Origin: Clostridium sp. C2-6-12 | Lineage (GTDB): Bacteria > Bacillota > Clostridia > Clostridiales > Clostridiaceae | DNA length: 46,302 nt | Direction: 5' to 3' | Assembly (NCBI RefSeq): GCF_009928485.1 | Contig: NZ_JAABNP010000042.1 | Location: 1 to 46,302 of the forward strand | Shown: positions 1-7,632 of the stretch, piece after piece | How positions within the stretch are numbered: position 1 is the first letter of the stretch | How the letters are laid out: the number at the start of each line of letters is the position of its first letter | Position numbers and translations under genes: made by a program | Notes under the pieces: model-generated | Told to the model about the DNA's origin: nothing | The model's database searches: none | What the model saw: only the letters and a program-made list of their open reading frames with translations

Positions 1-83
1 TCACAAAGGAATGGCTTATTTATTTTTTACAGATTCTATTTATTCAACAACCTATTTAAATATAATAGAATAATAAAAAAATG

Positions 84-132
84 TATATAAAAAAATAACA
101 AAACAATATATTTCTATATATGTTTTGCTATT
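84..132 (-). terminator. Intrinsic terminator of the Crp/Fnr-family gene
   Basis: On the minus strand an AT-rich stem (plus-strand arms 94-110 and 117-132, one G-U pair and one bulge) is followed by a run of seven T. It starts 8 nt after the stop of the regulator gene at 140. Confidence 0.7.
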
Positions 133-139
133 TCTTATA

Positions 140-820
140 TTAGTCAAATAGTTCTTCTTCTAATTCTTCAATATTTAAAATTTTAATGGTATTCCTATTA
201 AATTCAATATAATTTAAATCTCTTAAATTCATTAACTCTCTTGATAAAGATGGTCTTGGAATTCCTAGTGAAGATGCAATTTCTTCTTTGCTTTCCTTTA
301 ATGTGATTATTTCACTTTTTTGATTCTTAACTTGTTCTAAAATGTAATTAATGACCTTATGCTTAATGCTCTTAAAGGCAATACTTTTTATTTTAGAATT
401 TAAAATAAATATCTTATTACTTAATGCAGACATAAAATTTCCTAACACTTCTTCATTTGATGTACACAGTTTTAATATATCTGCTTTGCTTATATAAAGT
501 ATACTGCTGTCACTAAAGGATATAACTGTTGATGGATATTTAGATTTTTTTGAGAAAATCAAAGCTTCACCAAATACATCTCCATTATTTAATCTCTTTA
601 AAGTAATTTGCTTTCCGCTGAGATATATTCTTTGAATTTCTATTGTTCCCTCTAAAACAAAACCTAAGCTATTACAATCATCTTCTTCATTAGCAATAAC
701 TTCACCTTTTTTATATGCTTTAACTGAATATCCAATATTAGAAATAAGCTTTTCAATTTCCTCATTGCTTAAGTTGTGAAAAAACTCATTTCCATGTAAC
801 TTATTCACTATTTCTTTCAT
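140..820 (-). CDS. Crp/Fnr-family transcriptional regulator
   Basis: A 226-residue protein with an N-terminal cyclic-nucleotide-binding-like beta-roll (about residues 15-120, including the turn GDVFGEALIF), a long dimerisation helix, and a C-terminal winged helix-turn-helix with recognition region SLGIPRPSLSREL (about 185-197). This is the Crp/Fnr architecture at normal length. It lacks the N-terminal cysteine cluster of oxygen-sensing FNR (only two scattered Cys), so it is not an obvious iron-sulfur sensor, and the ligand cannot be told. The start is supported by GGAGG 8 nt upstream of the ATG at 820. It is a single gene with its own terminator, and the next gene is 455 nt away. Confidence 0.9.
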   Translation of the reverse strand: MKEIVNKLHGNEFFHNLSNEEIEKLISNIGYSVKAYKKGEVIANEEDDCNSLGFVLEGTIEIQRIYLSGKQITLKRLNNGDVFGEALIFSKKSKYPSTVISFSDSSILYISKADILKLCTSNEEVLGNFMSALSNKIFILNSKIKSIAFKSIKHKVINYILEQVKNQKSEIITLKESKEEIASSLGIPRPSLSRELMNLRDLNYIEFNRNTIKILNIEELEEELFD

Positions 821-942
821 CTAAAATTCCTCCAACACTTTGCATATGAATAAATAAATTCACATATATTTCATATCACAAAAATTTTCACTTACAGTAT
901 ATTTTTATTATTTTGGATTTTAATATCGTCAATTGATTTAAC

Positions 943-1041
943 TCACGTTCCATCATTCACATATTGCGGCATTGCTTTTATAATATAACTTACATTTATA
1001 AGAAAAAATATAAAAATAATTATTGCTATTTTCTTAACCAT
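943..1041 (-). CDS. Possible small hydrophobic or exported peptide (32 aa)
   Basis: A short frame on the minus strand encodes 32 residues: a basic start (MVKKIA), a run of Ile/Phe/Leu, then a polar tail ending in NDGT. The profile resembles a signal peptide with a short mature tail or a single membrane span. GAGG lies about 8 nt before the ATG at 1041. No homologue is recognised, and in AT-rich DNA such a frame can arise by chance. If real it could be a secreted peptide or a membrane micro-protein. The rest of the 821-1275 gap shows no other gene. Confidence 0.3.
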   Translation of the reverse strand: MVKKIAIIIFIFFLINVSYIIKAMPQYVNDGT

Positions 1042-1222
1042 AAATTAACCTCATTATTTTATTCACCCAATTATAATCTCATATCTATATATTACTACAA
1101 TAATGCAAAAATCTGAATATTTTTTACTCTAACAAATCGGACTTTTTTATACTTGTGTTTCAAATTGATTTACTAACCTTTCAATAATATTTTTTATATA
1201 ATGAAACTATCTTTGATTATAT

Positions 1223-1256
1223 AAGAAAAAAATAAGGTAGAACTCAAAGTTCTACC
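1223..1256 (-). terminator. Intrinsic terminator of ohrR
   Basis: A perfect 9-bp stem GGTAGAACT / AGTTCTACC with a 3-nt loop, followed on the minus strand by TTATTTTTTTC, 20 nt after the ohrR stop codon. Confidence 0.92.
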
Positions 1257-1275
1257 ATTATTCATTAACTAATAA

Positions 1276-1707
1276 CTATTCAATAGCTTTTAACAAACTA
1301 TCTAATCTCATCTTTAATTCAATTAATTCCTCTTTAGGCAATTTTACTTTGCATGCCATTTCTTTTGGAACTTCTAATACCTTTTCTTTTAATGCTCTTC
1401 CGTTATCAGTTAATTCAACTATAACAACTCTATCATCATTAACGTCTCTATATCTTTTTATTAAACCCATTGCTTCTATCTTCTTTAATAGTGGGGTTAA
1501 AGTTCCTGAATCTAAATGAAGCCTTTTTCCAATATCTTTAACAGTACTTTTTTCATCTTCCCATAATACAAGCATTGCTACATACTGTGTATATGTTAGA
1601 TTATGTTTATCAAGAAAAGGCTTATATAATTTTATTATTTCTCTTGATGCTGCATACAAAGAAAAACAAACTTGATTATCTAATTTTATACTATCATACT
1701 TATTCAT
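1276..1707 (-). CDS. ohrR: OhrR-type organic-peroxide-sensing MarR repressor
   Basis: A 143-residue winged-helix MarR protein. The N-terminal stretch LDNQVCFSLYAASREI carries the reactive cysteine (Cys14) in the position and context typical of OhrR, and Tyr28 and Tyr39 match the tyrosines that hydrogen-bond the cysteine in that family. A second Cys at 119 lies 105 residues later, the same separation as the disulfide pair of the 2-Cys Xanthomonas OhrR, so a 2-Cys mechanism is inferred. The DNA-binding region is about residues 55-90. GGAG precedes the ATG at 1707. It ends a run of minus-strand redox genes (thioredoxin, peroxidase, thioredoxin reductase) that it probably controls together with itself; a 10-bp inverted repeat lies just upstream. 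Confidence 0.9.
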   Translation of the reverse strand: MNKYDSIKLDNQVCFSLYAASREIIKLYKPFLDKHNLTYTQYVAMLVLWEDEKSTVKDIGKRLHLDSGTLTPLLKKIEAMGLIKRYRDVNDDRVVIVELTDNGRALKEKVLEVPKEMACKVKLPKEELIELKMRLDSLLKAIE

Positions 1708-1746
1708 ATTTTTATCTCCTACTATATTATATATACTATTTCAGTA

Positions 1747-1770
1747 AATTTAATTTTAATAAATTAAATT
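1747..1770. promoter_or_regulatory. Candidate OhrR operator upstream of ohrR
   Basis: Perfect inverted repeat AATTTAATTT-taat-AAATTAAATT, 40 nt upstream of the ohrR start. Known OhrR operators are AATT-rich palindromes, so autoregulation is inferred. Low base complexity means chance remains possible. Confidence 0.5.
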
Positions 1771-1896
1771 AAGTTTAACTTTTTTACATTTATATGTCAA
1801 TCTCAATTAAGCCTTTTTTGTTAATAAAACTCGTAAATCAGAACTATTTAGTAACTTAATTACCCCTTTATTTAATGAAATCCCATTACAAATAAA

Positions 1897-2763
1897 CTAT
1901 TTTTTAGAAAGAGAATCAATATAACTTACAGCTGATAAAGCTGCTATATTACCTTCTCCTGCAGCCTTTATATATTGATATGGTTTTCCAACAACATCCC
2001 CAGCTGCAAAACATCCATTTATATTTGTTTTCATTAATCGGTCTACTTCAATGTGATTATCAACTATATTTAATCCCGGCACCAATTGTCCTGGAGAAAT
2101 GCTGTCTCTCAAAATGAAAATTCCATCTGTTTCAATTTCTGATTTTTTTAATTTAAGTTTACTCACCTTATCTTCTCCAATAATTTCAATAGGTGTGTCC
2201 TTAATAATTTCAATAGACGAATCTACCCCAACCTCTTCTTCATACATAGGAACATAATATACTTTAGAGGCAATTGTAGCAATAAAGTTAGCTTCTGCTT
2301 CTTCGTGTTTATTATATGATACTATTGTAACTACTTTTCCTTTATAAAGTGGAGCATCACAAGTTGCACAATATCCTACACCTTTTCCAAGCAGTCTTTC
2401 CTCTCCAGTAAACAGCTTACCATATTGAACACCTGTAGCTAATATTACTGTAGTAGCTTCATACATTTTTTCATTGACCATTAATGCAAAGTAATCTCCC
2501 ATTGCATATACGTTATTTATTTTCTCTTCTGTTATATTTATATCCATTTCTTTTAAATGATTAAGAAACTCTTCTTGAATTTCCTTTCCACTCTTCCTAT
2601 AAAAGCCTAAGTAATTATTAATTTCATGAGCCTTTGCAAGTTTTGGTGTAAGTTCTTTATTTCCAAATATAACAAACTTCTTTTTTCTTATTTTTGCATT
2701 TAAAGCAGCAGATATTCCCGCTGGGCCACTTCCTATTATTGCAATATCATATCTTTCACTCAT
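1897..2763 (-). CDS. Ferredoxin-dependent flavin thioredoxin reductase (FFTR-type)
   Basis: A 288-residue flavoprotein of the low-molecular-weight thioredoxin reductase fold: FAD dinucleotide motif GSGPAG (11-16), redox disulfide CATC (Cys132/Cys135), and C-terminal FAD motif GCFAAGD. The NADPH-binding signatures are missing: where ordinary TrxB has GGGNSA this protein reads VTIVSYNKHEEAEAN, and the basic HRR-type stretch reads VYYVPMYEEE. This loss of both NADPH motifs is the hallmark of the clostridial ferredoxin-linked thioredoxin reductases, so reduced ferredoxin rather than NADPH is the likely electron donor. The partner is the thioredoxin at 3591. The ATG at 2763 is chosen because GGAGGA lies 7 nt upstream; an earlier in-frame TTG at 2778 overlaps that ribosome site. 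Confidence 0.85.
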   Translation of the reverse strand: MSERYDIAIIGSGPAGISAALNAKIRKKKFVIFGNKELTPKLAKAHEINNYLGFYRKSGKEIQEEFLNHLKEMDINITEEKINNVYAMGDYFALMVNEKMYEATTVILATGVQYGKLFTGEERLLGKGVGYCATCDAPLYKGKVVTIVSYNKHEEAEANFIATIASKVYYVPMYEEEVGVDSSIEIIKDTPIEIIGEDKVSKLKLKKSEIETDGIFILRDSISPGQLVPGLNIVDNHIEVDRLMKTNINGCFAAGDVVGKPYQYIKAAGEGNIAALSAVSYIDSLSKK

Positions 2764-2836
2764 TATAAATTCCTCCAACTATTTTTATGTTCTCAATTAA
2801 AACTAATATAAATTAATCTTTCTCTTTATACTTTTT

Positions 2837-2849
2837 TCAATTTGATTGA
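2837..2849. promoter_or_regulatory. Weak palindrome upstream of the thioredoxin reductase gene
   Basis: TCAAT-ttg-ATTGA, about 75 nt upstream of the reductase start. It resembles the AATTGA half-sites before the other genes of the block and may be a weaker OhrR site. Short arms make this tentative. Confidence 0.3.
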
Positions 2850-2924
2850 TTTAATAAAATACTAATATGTTAAATTTAGATCTTATATAATATCTATTTC
2901 TACATTAATATATACTATTATAAT

Positions 2925-3404
2925 TTAAGAGTTCAATAATTTCAAAATATCTTCTTTTATCTTTAAAGGCTTTGTTGTTGGTGAATATCTCTTTATCACC
3001 TTTCCTTCTTTATCAATTAAAAACTTTGTAAAATTCCATTTAATTTCTTTACTAAGTAATCCTTTTGCTTCATTCTTTAAAAATTTATATAACGGATGTG
3101 CATTTTCACCATTTACATTTATCTTCTCAAACATAGTGAATGTTACACCATAGTTTAATAAACAAAATGAATGTATGTCTTCATTGCTTGATGGATCTTG
3201 GTTTGCAAATTGATTGCAAGGAAAACCTAATATTTCAAGACCTTTATTATTATTTTCCTTATATAGCTCTTCTAATTCTTCAAATTGAGGTGTCAATCCA
3301 CATTTACTTGCTGTATTTACTATTAAAACTACCTTACCTTTATATTCTTCCATTTTTACTTCCTGTCCATTCATTTTTTTAGCTGAAAAATCATAAAAAT
3401 TCAT
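2925..3404 (-). CDS. Glutathione-peroxidase-family thiol peroxidase (thioredoxin-dependent)
   Basis: A 159-residue GPx-fold protein. The motif ASKCGLT gives the peroxidatic residue Cys35 (cysteine, not selenocysteine). FPCNQF and WNFTKF are the other family signatures, supplying the active-site Gln/Trp/Asn. Cys81, in the stretch before YGVTF, is at the position used as resolving cysteine by thioredoxin-dependent GPx enzymes, so reduction by thioredoxin rather than glutathione is inferred. The frame is open to 3461, but the ATG at 3404 is preferred since AAGGAG sits 9 nt before it. It lies between the thioredoxin and thioredoxin reductase genes, which supply its reducing power. Confidence 0.9.
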   Translation of the reverse strand: MNFYDFSAKKMNGQEVKMEEYKGKVVLIVNTASKCGLTPQFEELEELYKENNNKGLEILGFPCNQFANQDPSSNEDIHSFCLLNYGVTFTMFEKINVNGENAHPLYKFLKNEAKGLLSKEIKWNFTKFLIDKEGKVIKRYSPTTKPLKIKEDILKLLNS

Positions 3405-3512
3405 TCTATCCATCTCCTTAATAATAATAATTTGAACTTTATCTATTGCTATTAACTGCATAATTTAATCTTTTATAGAACCAAGAATGCCAAAATACAT
3501 TTACAAAAATTA

Positions 3513-3526
3513 AATTGAGTTCAATT
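3513..3526. promoter_or_regulatory. Candidate OhrR operator upstream of the peroxidase gene
   Basis: Perfect palindrome AATTGA-gt-TCAATT in the intergenic region 5' of the peroxidase. Sequence and size fit an OhrR-like site, and it is the most distinctive copy in the block. Confidence 0.5.
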
Positions 3527-3540
3527 GTTTTGTTTAAATA

Positions 3541-3575
3541 AAAACATAGCAGCAACATGTTGTCTACTATGTTTT
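3541..3575 (-). terminator. Hairpin after trxA
   Basis: Stem AAAACATAG / CTATGTTTT with an inner palindrome CAACATGTTG, 16 nt after the trxA stop. No long T run follows, so termination may be partial and allow read-through into the peroxidase gene. Confidence 0.5.
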
Positions 3576-3590
3576 ATGTCATAAAATTTC

Positions 3591-3899
3591 TTATAAATTA
3601 GCTTCAATTGCTTGTTGTATTCTTTCTTTTGGTAAAAATCCTACTAATTGTTCTGCTTTTTGACCATCTTTGAATATTATCATTGTTGGTACACTTGAAA
3701 TTTGAAATTCATTTGCTAAATCTAAGCTTTGATCAATATCAACTTTTATAAATTTAACTTTTCCTTCCATTTCACCAGCTAATCCTTCAAGTACTGGAGC
3801 TAACATTTTACAAGGTCCGCACCATGTTGCAAAAAAGTCAACAACTGTTACTCCACTTTCTATTTCACTTTTAAATTCATTATTTTCTACTATTTTCAT
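3591..3899 (-). CDS. trxA: Thioredoxin
   Basis: A 102-residue thioredoxin with the canonical active site WCGPC (Cys27/Cys30) after VDFFAT, the cis-proline region SSVPTMIIF and the final GF motif; length and motifs are standard. GGAGG lies 8 nt before the ATG at 3899. It is followed on the same strand by a thioredoxin-dependent peroxidase, the ferredoxin-type thioredoxin reductase and ohrR, so its likely main job is to relay electrons from that reductase to the peroxidase. An AAATT-c-AATTT repeat at 4008-4018 lies in its promoter region. Confidence 0.96.
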   Translation of the reverse strand: MKIVENNEFKSEIESGVTVVDFFATWCGPCKMLAPVLEGLAGEMEGKVKFIKVDIDQSLDLANEFQISSVPTMIIFKDGQKAEQLVGFLPKERIQQAIEANL

Positions 3900-4007
3900 C
3901 TTTCATACCTCCACTTTATCTATAAAATAATATTAGTTAAAGTTTCCTTCTATTAATTATTTTAAGTATTTTTTATTGTTAATATACATACACCATTGCA
4001 TTTTCTA

Positions 4008-4018
4008 AAATTCAATTT
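4008..4018. promoter_or_regulatory. Palindrome upstream of trxA
   Basis: AAATT-c-AATTT about 110 nt upstream of the trxA start, similar to the palindromes before the peroxidase and ohrR genes. Tentative OhrR site. Confidence 0.35.
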
Positions 4019-4089
4019 AATACAACTAATCTACAATTTCATTTTACTTTGTATAATATTTATTGTCAATATATTTCGAAATTCTTTTC

Positions 4090-5259
4090 TTATAGCTTTT
4101 CAACTTCCATCTTTTTCAAAACAAGTGATAGTAGAAATCCAATTCCTGCGACTCCTGCTACAATATATATTGTAGTATTTACATTAAAATAATTTGTGAT
4201 TGTCCCACCAATTGAAGGCATAATAAATGCTGATAATCCTGAATATATGCTTAAAGCTAGTAATAGACCCGTAGATTTTAATTTTTCACTTGAAAATTCA
4301 TATATTAATATACGACTTGCAAGCATCATCATTGGACCATTAATAATTTGAAATACAGAAAGCAGAACCATTGAACTTACACTATTACTCATTCCAAAAA
4401 GTATAAATTGAAGCGTAACTGTAAATGCAGATATAGAAAGCAATTTATATGCTCCTAATCTTTTTAAAAAGAAACTTCCATAAATATATACTGGTATCTC
4501 CACTAGTGCACTAATTGTCCACTTATATCCTATGTCTGCATTAGTTGCTCCTAATTGCAGCATTTTATCTATTATAGTAGTTGAATTAGCAGTTCCTGCA
4601 CAATAAATTAAAAATAATATAATTATTGCTAATATATATTTTTTATTATTTAATAGCTCTTTAATATCATCCATAGTGATATTTTCAGATTTACCTTGGC
4701 TAGATTTTACTCCTTCTTCAATAAGAACCATTAATCCTAAAAGCATAATTGTTATCAATATAATGCTTAATCCCAAACCCTTGTATCCAAATTCATTTAG
4801 CAGCTTGGCAATTACTATGCTTGCTGCTGCCCATCCTATTGATCCAAATGCTCTTATAAAACTAAATTGATCTCTTGCTTTTTCTCCAAAAGTAAAAAGC
4901 CAATTATCCAGGTACCCAAAATTCAAATTTGCGAGCCCTGCACTCATTGCTATTAAAATCATATGCAAAATAAACATTTTTGCTTCCAAGCTATAAAATA
5001 AATATGTAAATACAGCAAAAGCCATTACTGCAACAATGCATAATTTTTTTACAGTTTTATATTTATCTGATAAAATTCCAAAAACTAACTGAAATACAAT
5101 AGTAGTAATTGCATAAGATGAAATTAAAATTCCACGTTCCATAGGATTGTAACCTATGTGTGATAAATAAGGCACATATTGAGTATACCCTAAAGCTATA
5201 ATCCCATATGCTAGAAAATATATAAAGCAAAATTTTATCATCATTTTTTTATCCTTCAT
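4090..5259 (-). CDS. MFS permease (MFS_1-like / oligosaccharide symporter type)
   Basis: A 389-residue integral membrane protein with about twelve hydrophobic segments. The loop GILSDKYKTVKK between TM2 and TM3 is the major-facilitator signature, and the N-terminal half resembles the LacY/HCA-type subfamily that carries sugars, nucleosides or aromatic acids. The ATG at 5259 has GGGAG about 8 nt upstream. It lies just downstream, on the same strand, of the broken GH4 glycosidase gene, which suggests it once carried the substrate of that enzyme. A terminator at 5431-5464 separates them, so it needs its own promoter. The substrate is not determinable. Confidence 0.85.
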   Translation of the reverse strand: MKDKKMMIKFCFIYFLAYGIIALGYTQYVPYLSHIGYNPMERGILISSYAITTIVFQLVFGILSDKYKTVKKLCIVAVMAFAVFTYLFYSLEAKMFILHMILIAMSAGLANLNFGYLDNWLFTFGEKARDQFSFIRAFGSIGWAAASIVIAKLLNEFGYKGLGLSIILITIMLLGLMVLIEEGVKSSQGKSENITMDDIKELLNNKKYILAIIILFLIYCAGTANSTTIIDKMLQLGATNADIGYKWTISALVEIPVYIYGSFFLKRLGAYKLLSISAFTVTLQFILFGMSNSVSSMVLLSVFQIINGPMMMLASRILIYEFSSEKLKSTGLLLALSIYSGLSAFIMPSIGGTITNYFNVNTTIYIVAGVAGIGFLLSLVLKKMEVEKL

Positions 5260-5430
5260 AGTTACTCTCCCTAAAATAATTTATTTATAAACAGTTTTTT
5301 GTAATTTAATATTTATATACTAAACATATCATATTTAGCGCAAATTCTAAGTTTTCTGATAAATTTTGTAACAACTTTTGCAATTTAGTTATATGTTTTT
5401 TTATAAAACAGGTTGTTTTTAGTCATACCA

Positions 5431-5464
5431 TTAAAAAAACGCTTTTCTTACCGAAAAACGTTTC
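5431..5464 (-). terminator. Intrinsic terminator of the GH4 remnant
   Basis: Stem of ten pairs (one G-U), arms 5438-5447 and 5453-5462, 5-nt loop, followed on the minus strand by a T-rich run. It is intact although the gene in front of it is not. Confidence 0.8.
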
Positions 5465-5501
5465 CTTCACAGAATATTATCCTTCCTATGATTTATTAGG
5501 T

Positions 5502-5810
5502 TCAAATTTCATACATCTTTAAATACTCTTTAGTATTACAAATCATTTCATCAAATAAAGCCTTTGATTCTTTCAAACCTATTGTAACTAATGGATCATT
5601 TACGAATGCATTATATGCAAGCTCTAAGTCCTTAGTAAGTGCTGCTTCCATTACTGTTTCTGTATTCATAAGATTTCTTATAACAAGATTATTAACATTA
5701 ACTGGTAAATTCCCTGCGTTTATATTTCTCAACAATGCATTTGTCTTTACTATAGCTCCTAATGGAAGTCCAATAACCTGTCCCTTATTATGAGTTATAG
5801 ATATTACCAT
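5502..5810 (-). pseudogene. C-terminal remnant of a GH4-family glycosidase
   Basis: The open frame gives 102 residues resembling only the C-terminal end of family 4 glycoside hydrolases (the NAD- and metal-dependent alpha-galactosidase / alpha-galacturonidase group): NKGQVIGLPLGAIV, then EAALTKDLELAYNAF and NDPLV. Full-length GH4 enzymes are about 430-450 residues, so the NAD-binding and catalytic parts are missing. The frame reaches the point where the divergent AraC remnant begins, and no ribosome site is seen. The terminator is still present. This is best read as the 3' stump of a gene whose 5' three-quarters were deleted. Which GH4 activity it had cannot be told. Confidence 0.8.
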
Positions 5811-6390
5811 GATGCATATGATATCTTAACTCTAGAAATGAAAAAACAACTTCTTGATTTACTTAATTTAAGTTCTTGTATAATATTTATGGATTTTGAA
5901 GAAAATAGCTTAATAGAAGAACTACTTTTTAAAATCCTAAAAGAGGACAAGATCAAATCAACTTATTCTGAATTATATATTATGACACTTTTACTTCAAT
6001 TATTAATTACAATAAATAGATGTTCTGCTAAAAATAAAAATGATTACGAAACTGAGCAAAAGAATGAAAATATTTTAAAAATAGTTAGATACTTAAATTC
6101 AAATTATTTAAATAAGATATCTTTGAACGACTTGAGTGAGCTGTTTTTTATAAGTGAAGCTCATCTTAGCAGATCTTTTAAAAAAGTCACTGGATTTAAT
6201 ATTATAACTTACATAAATATTCTTAGAATAAAAGAAGCACAAAAAATCCTATTAAATTCCAATATGAATATAACCGTAATAACTTATACCATTGGATATG
6301 AAAGTATAACCAACTTTGAAAGAATTTTTTAATCTATAACTTCTATGTCACCATTAAAATATAGAAAAATAAATAAAAAGTAATAAATAT
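5790..6390 (+). pseudogene. Broken AraC-family regulator
   Basis: The frame from 5790 encodes a C-terminal AraC-type double helix-turn-helix (ISEAHLSRSFKKVTGFN, then IGYESITNFERIF) preceded by a partial alpha-helical region; the N-terminal cupin sensor is absent. Translation stops at a TAA at 6330-6332 exactly where family members have a Lys codon (AAA). The same frame then continues SITSMSPLKYRKINKK, the normal AraC C-terminus, to a TAA near 6382. The gene therefore carries two lesions: loss of its 5' part and a nonsense mutation cutting about 17 residues from the second HTH. It was probably the local regulator of the GH4 gene facing away from it. Confidence 0.8.
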
Positions 6391-6422
6391 TTAAATCCTT
6401 CTTTTAAATATTTATTGCTTTT
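6378..6422. terminator. Bidirectional intrinsic terminator
   Basis: Perfect 14-bp stem AATAAATATTTAAA / TTTAAATATTTATT (6382-6395 and 6403-6416) flanked by AAAAG on the left and CTTTTTC on the right. It lies between the 3' end of the AraC remnant and that of the GH105 gene. Confidence 0.8.
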
Positions 6423-6524
6423 TCAATTCTATATTATACTTTTTATATTAAAGCTTTTGAGTTATAGAATGAATATTTCTGGAATTTTGCTGAGAAAATT
6501 TCTTTTATATAAAATACTATAAAA

Positions 6525-7553
6525 TCACTGTATATTTTTAATCATATCAGCTAAAAACGCTAATACCAGCCCTTGCCCCCAGCCCTGTATCCATTCTTTT
6601 GAAATATTACGATATCCATCTCTATCTTTCATGACCGCTGTACCACCTGATACATTTAGAACACGTCCATCTTCGCTTATATTTTTTAAGATTCCACCTA
6701 ATGCTTTTTGAACGTATTTTGTATGAAGTGGGTTTACATTATTAATCATAGCAGCTGCAATACCACAAGATGCTGACACTTCCTCATAAGAATCCTCATC
6801 ATCTAATACAGTTCTCCATAAACCATTTTCAGTCTGAACTAATTTTAATGCTGATAATTGATCGCGAAGCGCACATTCAATGTCCATACACTGTGGATAT
6901 AAATACCAATCCTTCAAAATTAATTTAACTTGTGACATAGTATAAGCTGACCAGGAATTGGCTCTCCCCCAGTAAACTCCTGACATATTATCTTTATTAA
7001 CATTATTGTAACCATGATACCACAACCCCGTACTAGGATCTTGCAAATATTTAATATGCCAGTAATATTGGTTGAGTGCATCCTTAATAATATCCTGATT
7101 ATTTAATTTACTCCCTACTCGAAGTAGGAAAAATGCTGCCATAAACAATGTGTCTGCCCATGCTTGTTCTGGAAAATCATTTTCAATAGATACTGTATGC
7201 TGCAAAACATTATCTCCAAATCTAAGAGCATGGTTACGAATATAATCAACTTTACTCATAACAATATCCCAGTATTTTTCTTCACCTGTTTCTTCATATA
7301 ACATTATAAGCATATGCCCCATGGCACATGTATTGACAGTCCATTCTGGCAGACCAAGTTCAATATATTCATCTGTCCACTTTATAAGCATATCTAAATA
7401 CTCTTTATTCCCAGTTGTTTTATAGGCTCTAGCTACTCCATAATAAGCCACACCACAAGGCCACTCCCATGTTAAATCCATTGTCATTGTTTTTCTAACT
7501 ACTTTATCAATTACTTCTATAATTTCTTCTTTGTTATAATTTAGTTTTAACAT
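6525..7553 (-). CDS. GH105 unsaturated rhamnogalacturonyl hydrolase (YteR/YesR type)
   Basis: A 342-residue (alpha/alpha)6-barrel enzyme of family GH105, with no signal peptide, so cytoplasmic. The segment QAWADTLFMAAFFLLR places the catalytic Asp at about residue 134, and GVYWGRANSW and the C-terminal GWGQGLVL are further family signatures. These enzymes remove the unsaturated galacturonyl residue left at the non-reducing end by rhamnogalacturonan lyases. GAGGTG lies just before the ATG at 7553. It follows the chemoreceptor gene by about 80 nt with no clear terminator, so co-transcription is possible. It links the locus to rhamnogalacturonan I, whose side chains are the galactans attacked by the genes to the right. 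Confidence 0.9.
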   Translation of the reverse strand: MLKLNYNKEEIIEVIDKVVRKTMTMDLTWEWPCGVAYYGVARAYKTTGNKEYLDMLIKWTDEYIELGLPEWTVNTCAMGHMLIMLYEETGEEKYWDIVMSKVDYIRNHALRFGDNVLQHTVSIENDFPEQAWADTLFMAAFFLLRVGSKLNNQDIIKDALNQYYWHIKYLQDPSTGLWYHGYNNVNKDNMSGVYWGRANSWSAYTMSQVKLILKDWYLYPQCMDIECALRDQLSALKLVQTENGLWRTVLDDEDSYEEVSASCGIAAAMINNVNPLHTKYVQKALGGILKNISEDGRVLNVSGGTAVMKDRDGYRNISKEWIQGWGQGLVLAFLADMIKNIQ

Positions 7554-7632
7554 ATTTCACCTCTTTAATATTTACTAATAGGATTAACTCTTTAAAAAAT
7601 TTGCGTTACAAAAAATTAATATTTCTATAAAA

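Noticed and set aside
1..83. End of another gene at the left edge
   Set aside because: No frame with recognisable protein sequence; AT-rich non-coding DNA only.
140..820. Oxygen-sensing FNR
   Set aside because: The N-terminal cysteine cluster for a 4Fe-4S centre is absent, so only the broad Crp/Fnr family is claimed.
5401..5470. Tandem CcpA boxes before the MFS gene (ACGCTTTT, AACGTTTC)
   Set aside because: The two motifs form the stem of an intrinsic terminator with a T tail, and each mismatches the CcpA consensus at two or more positions.
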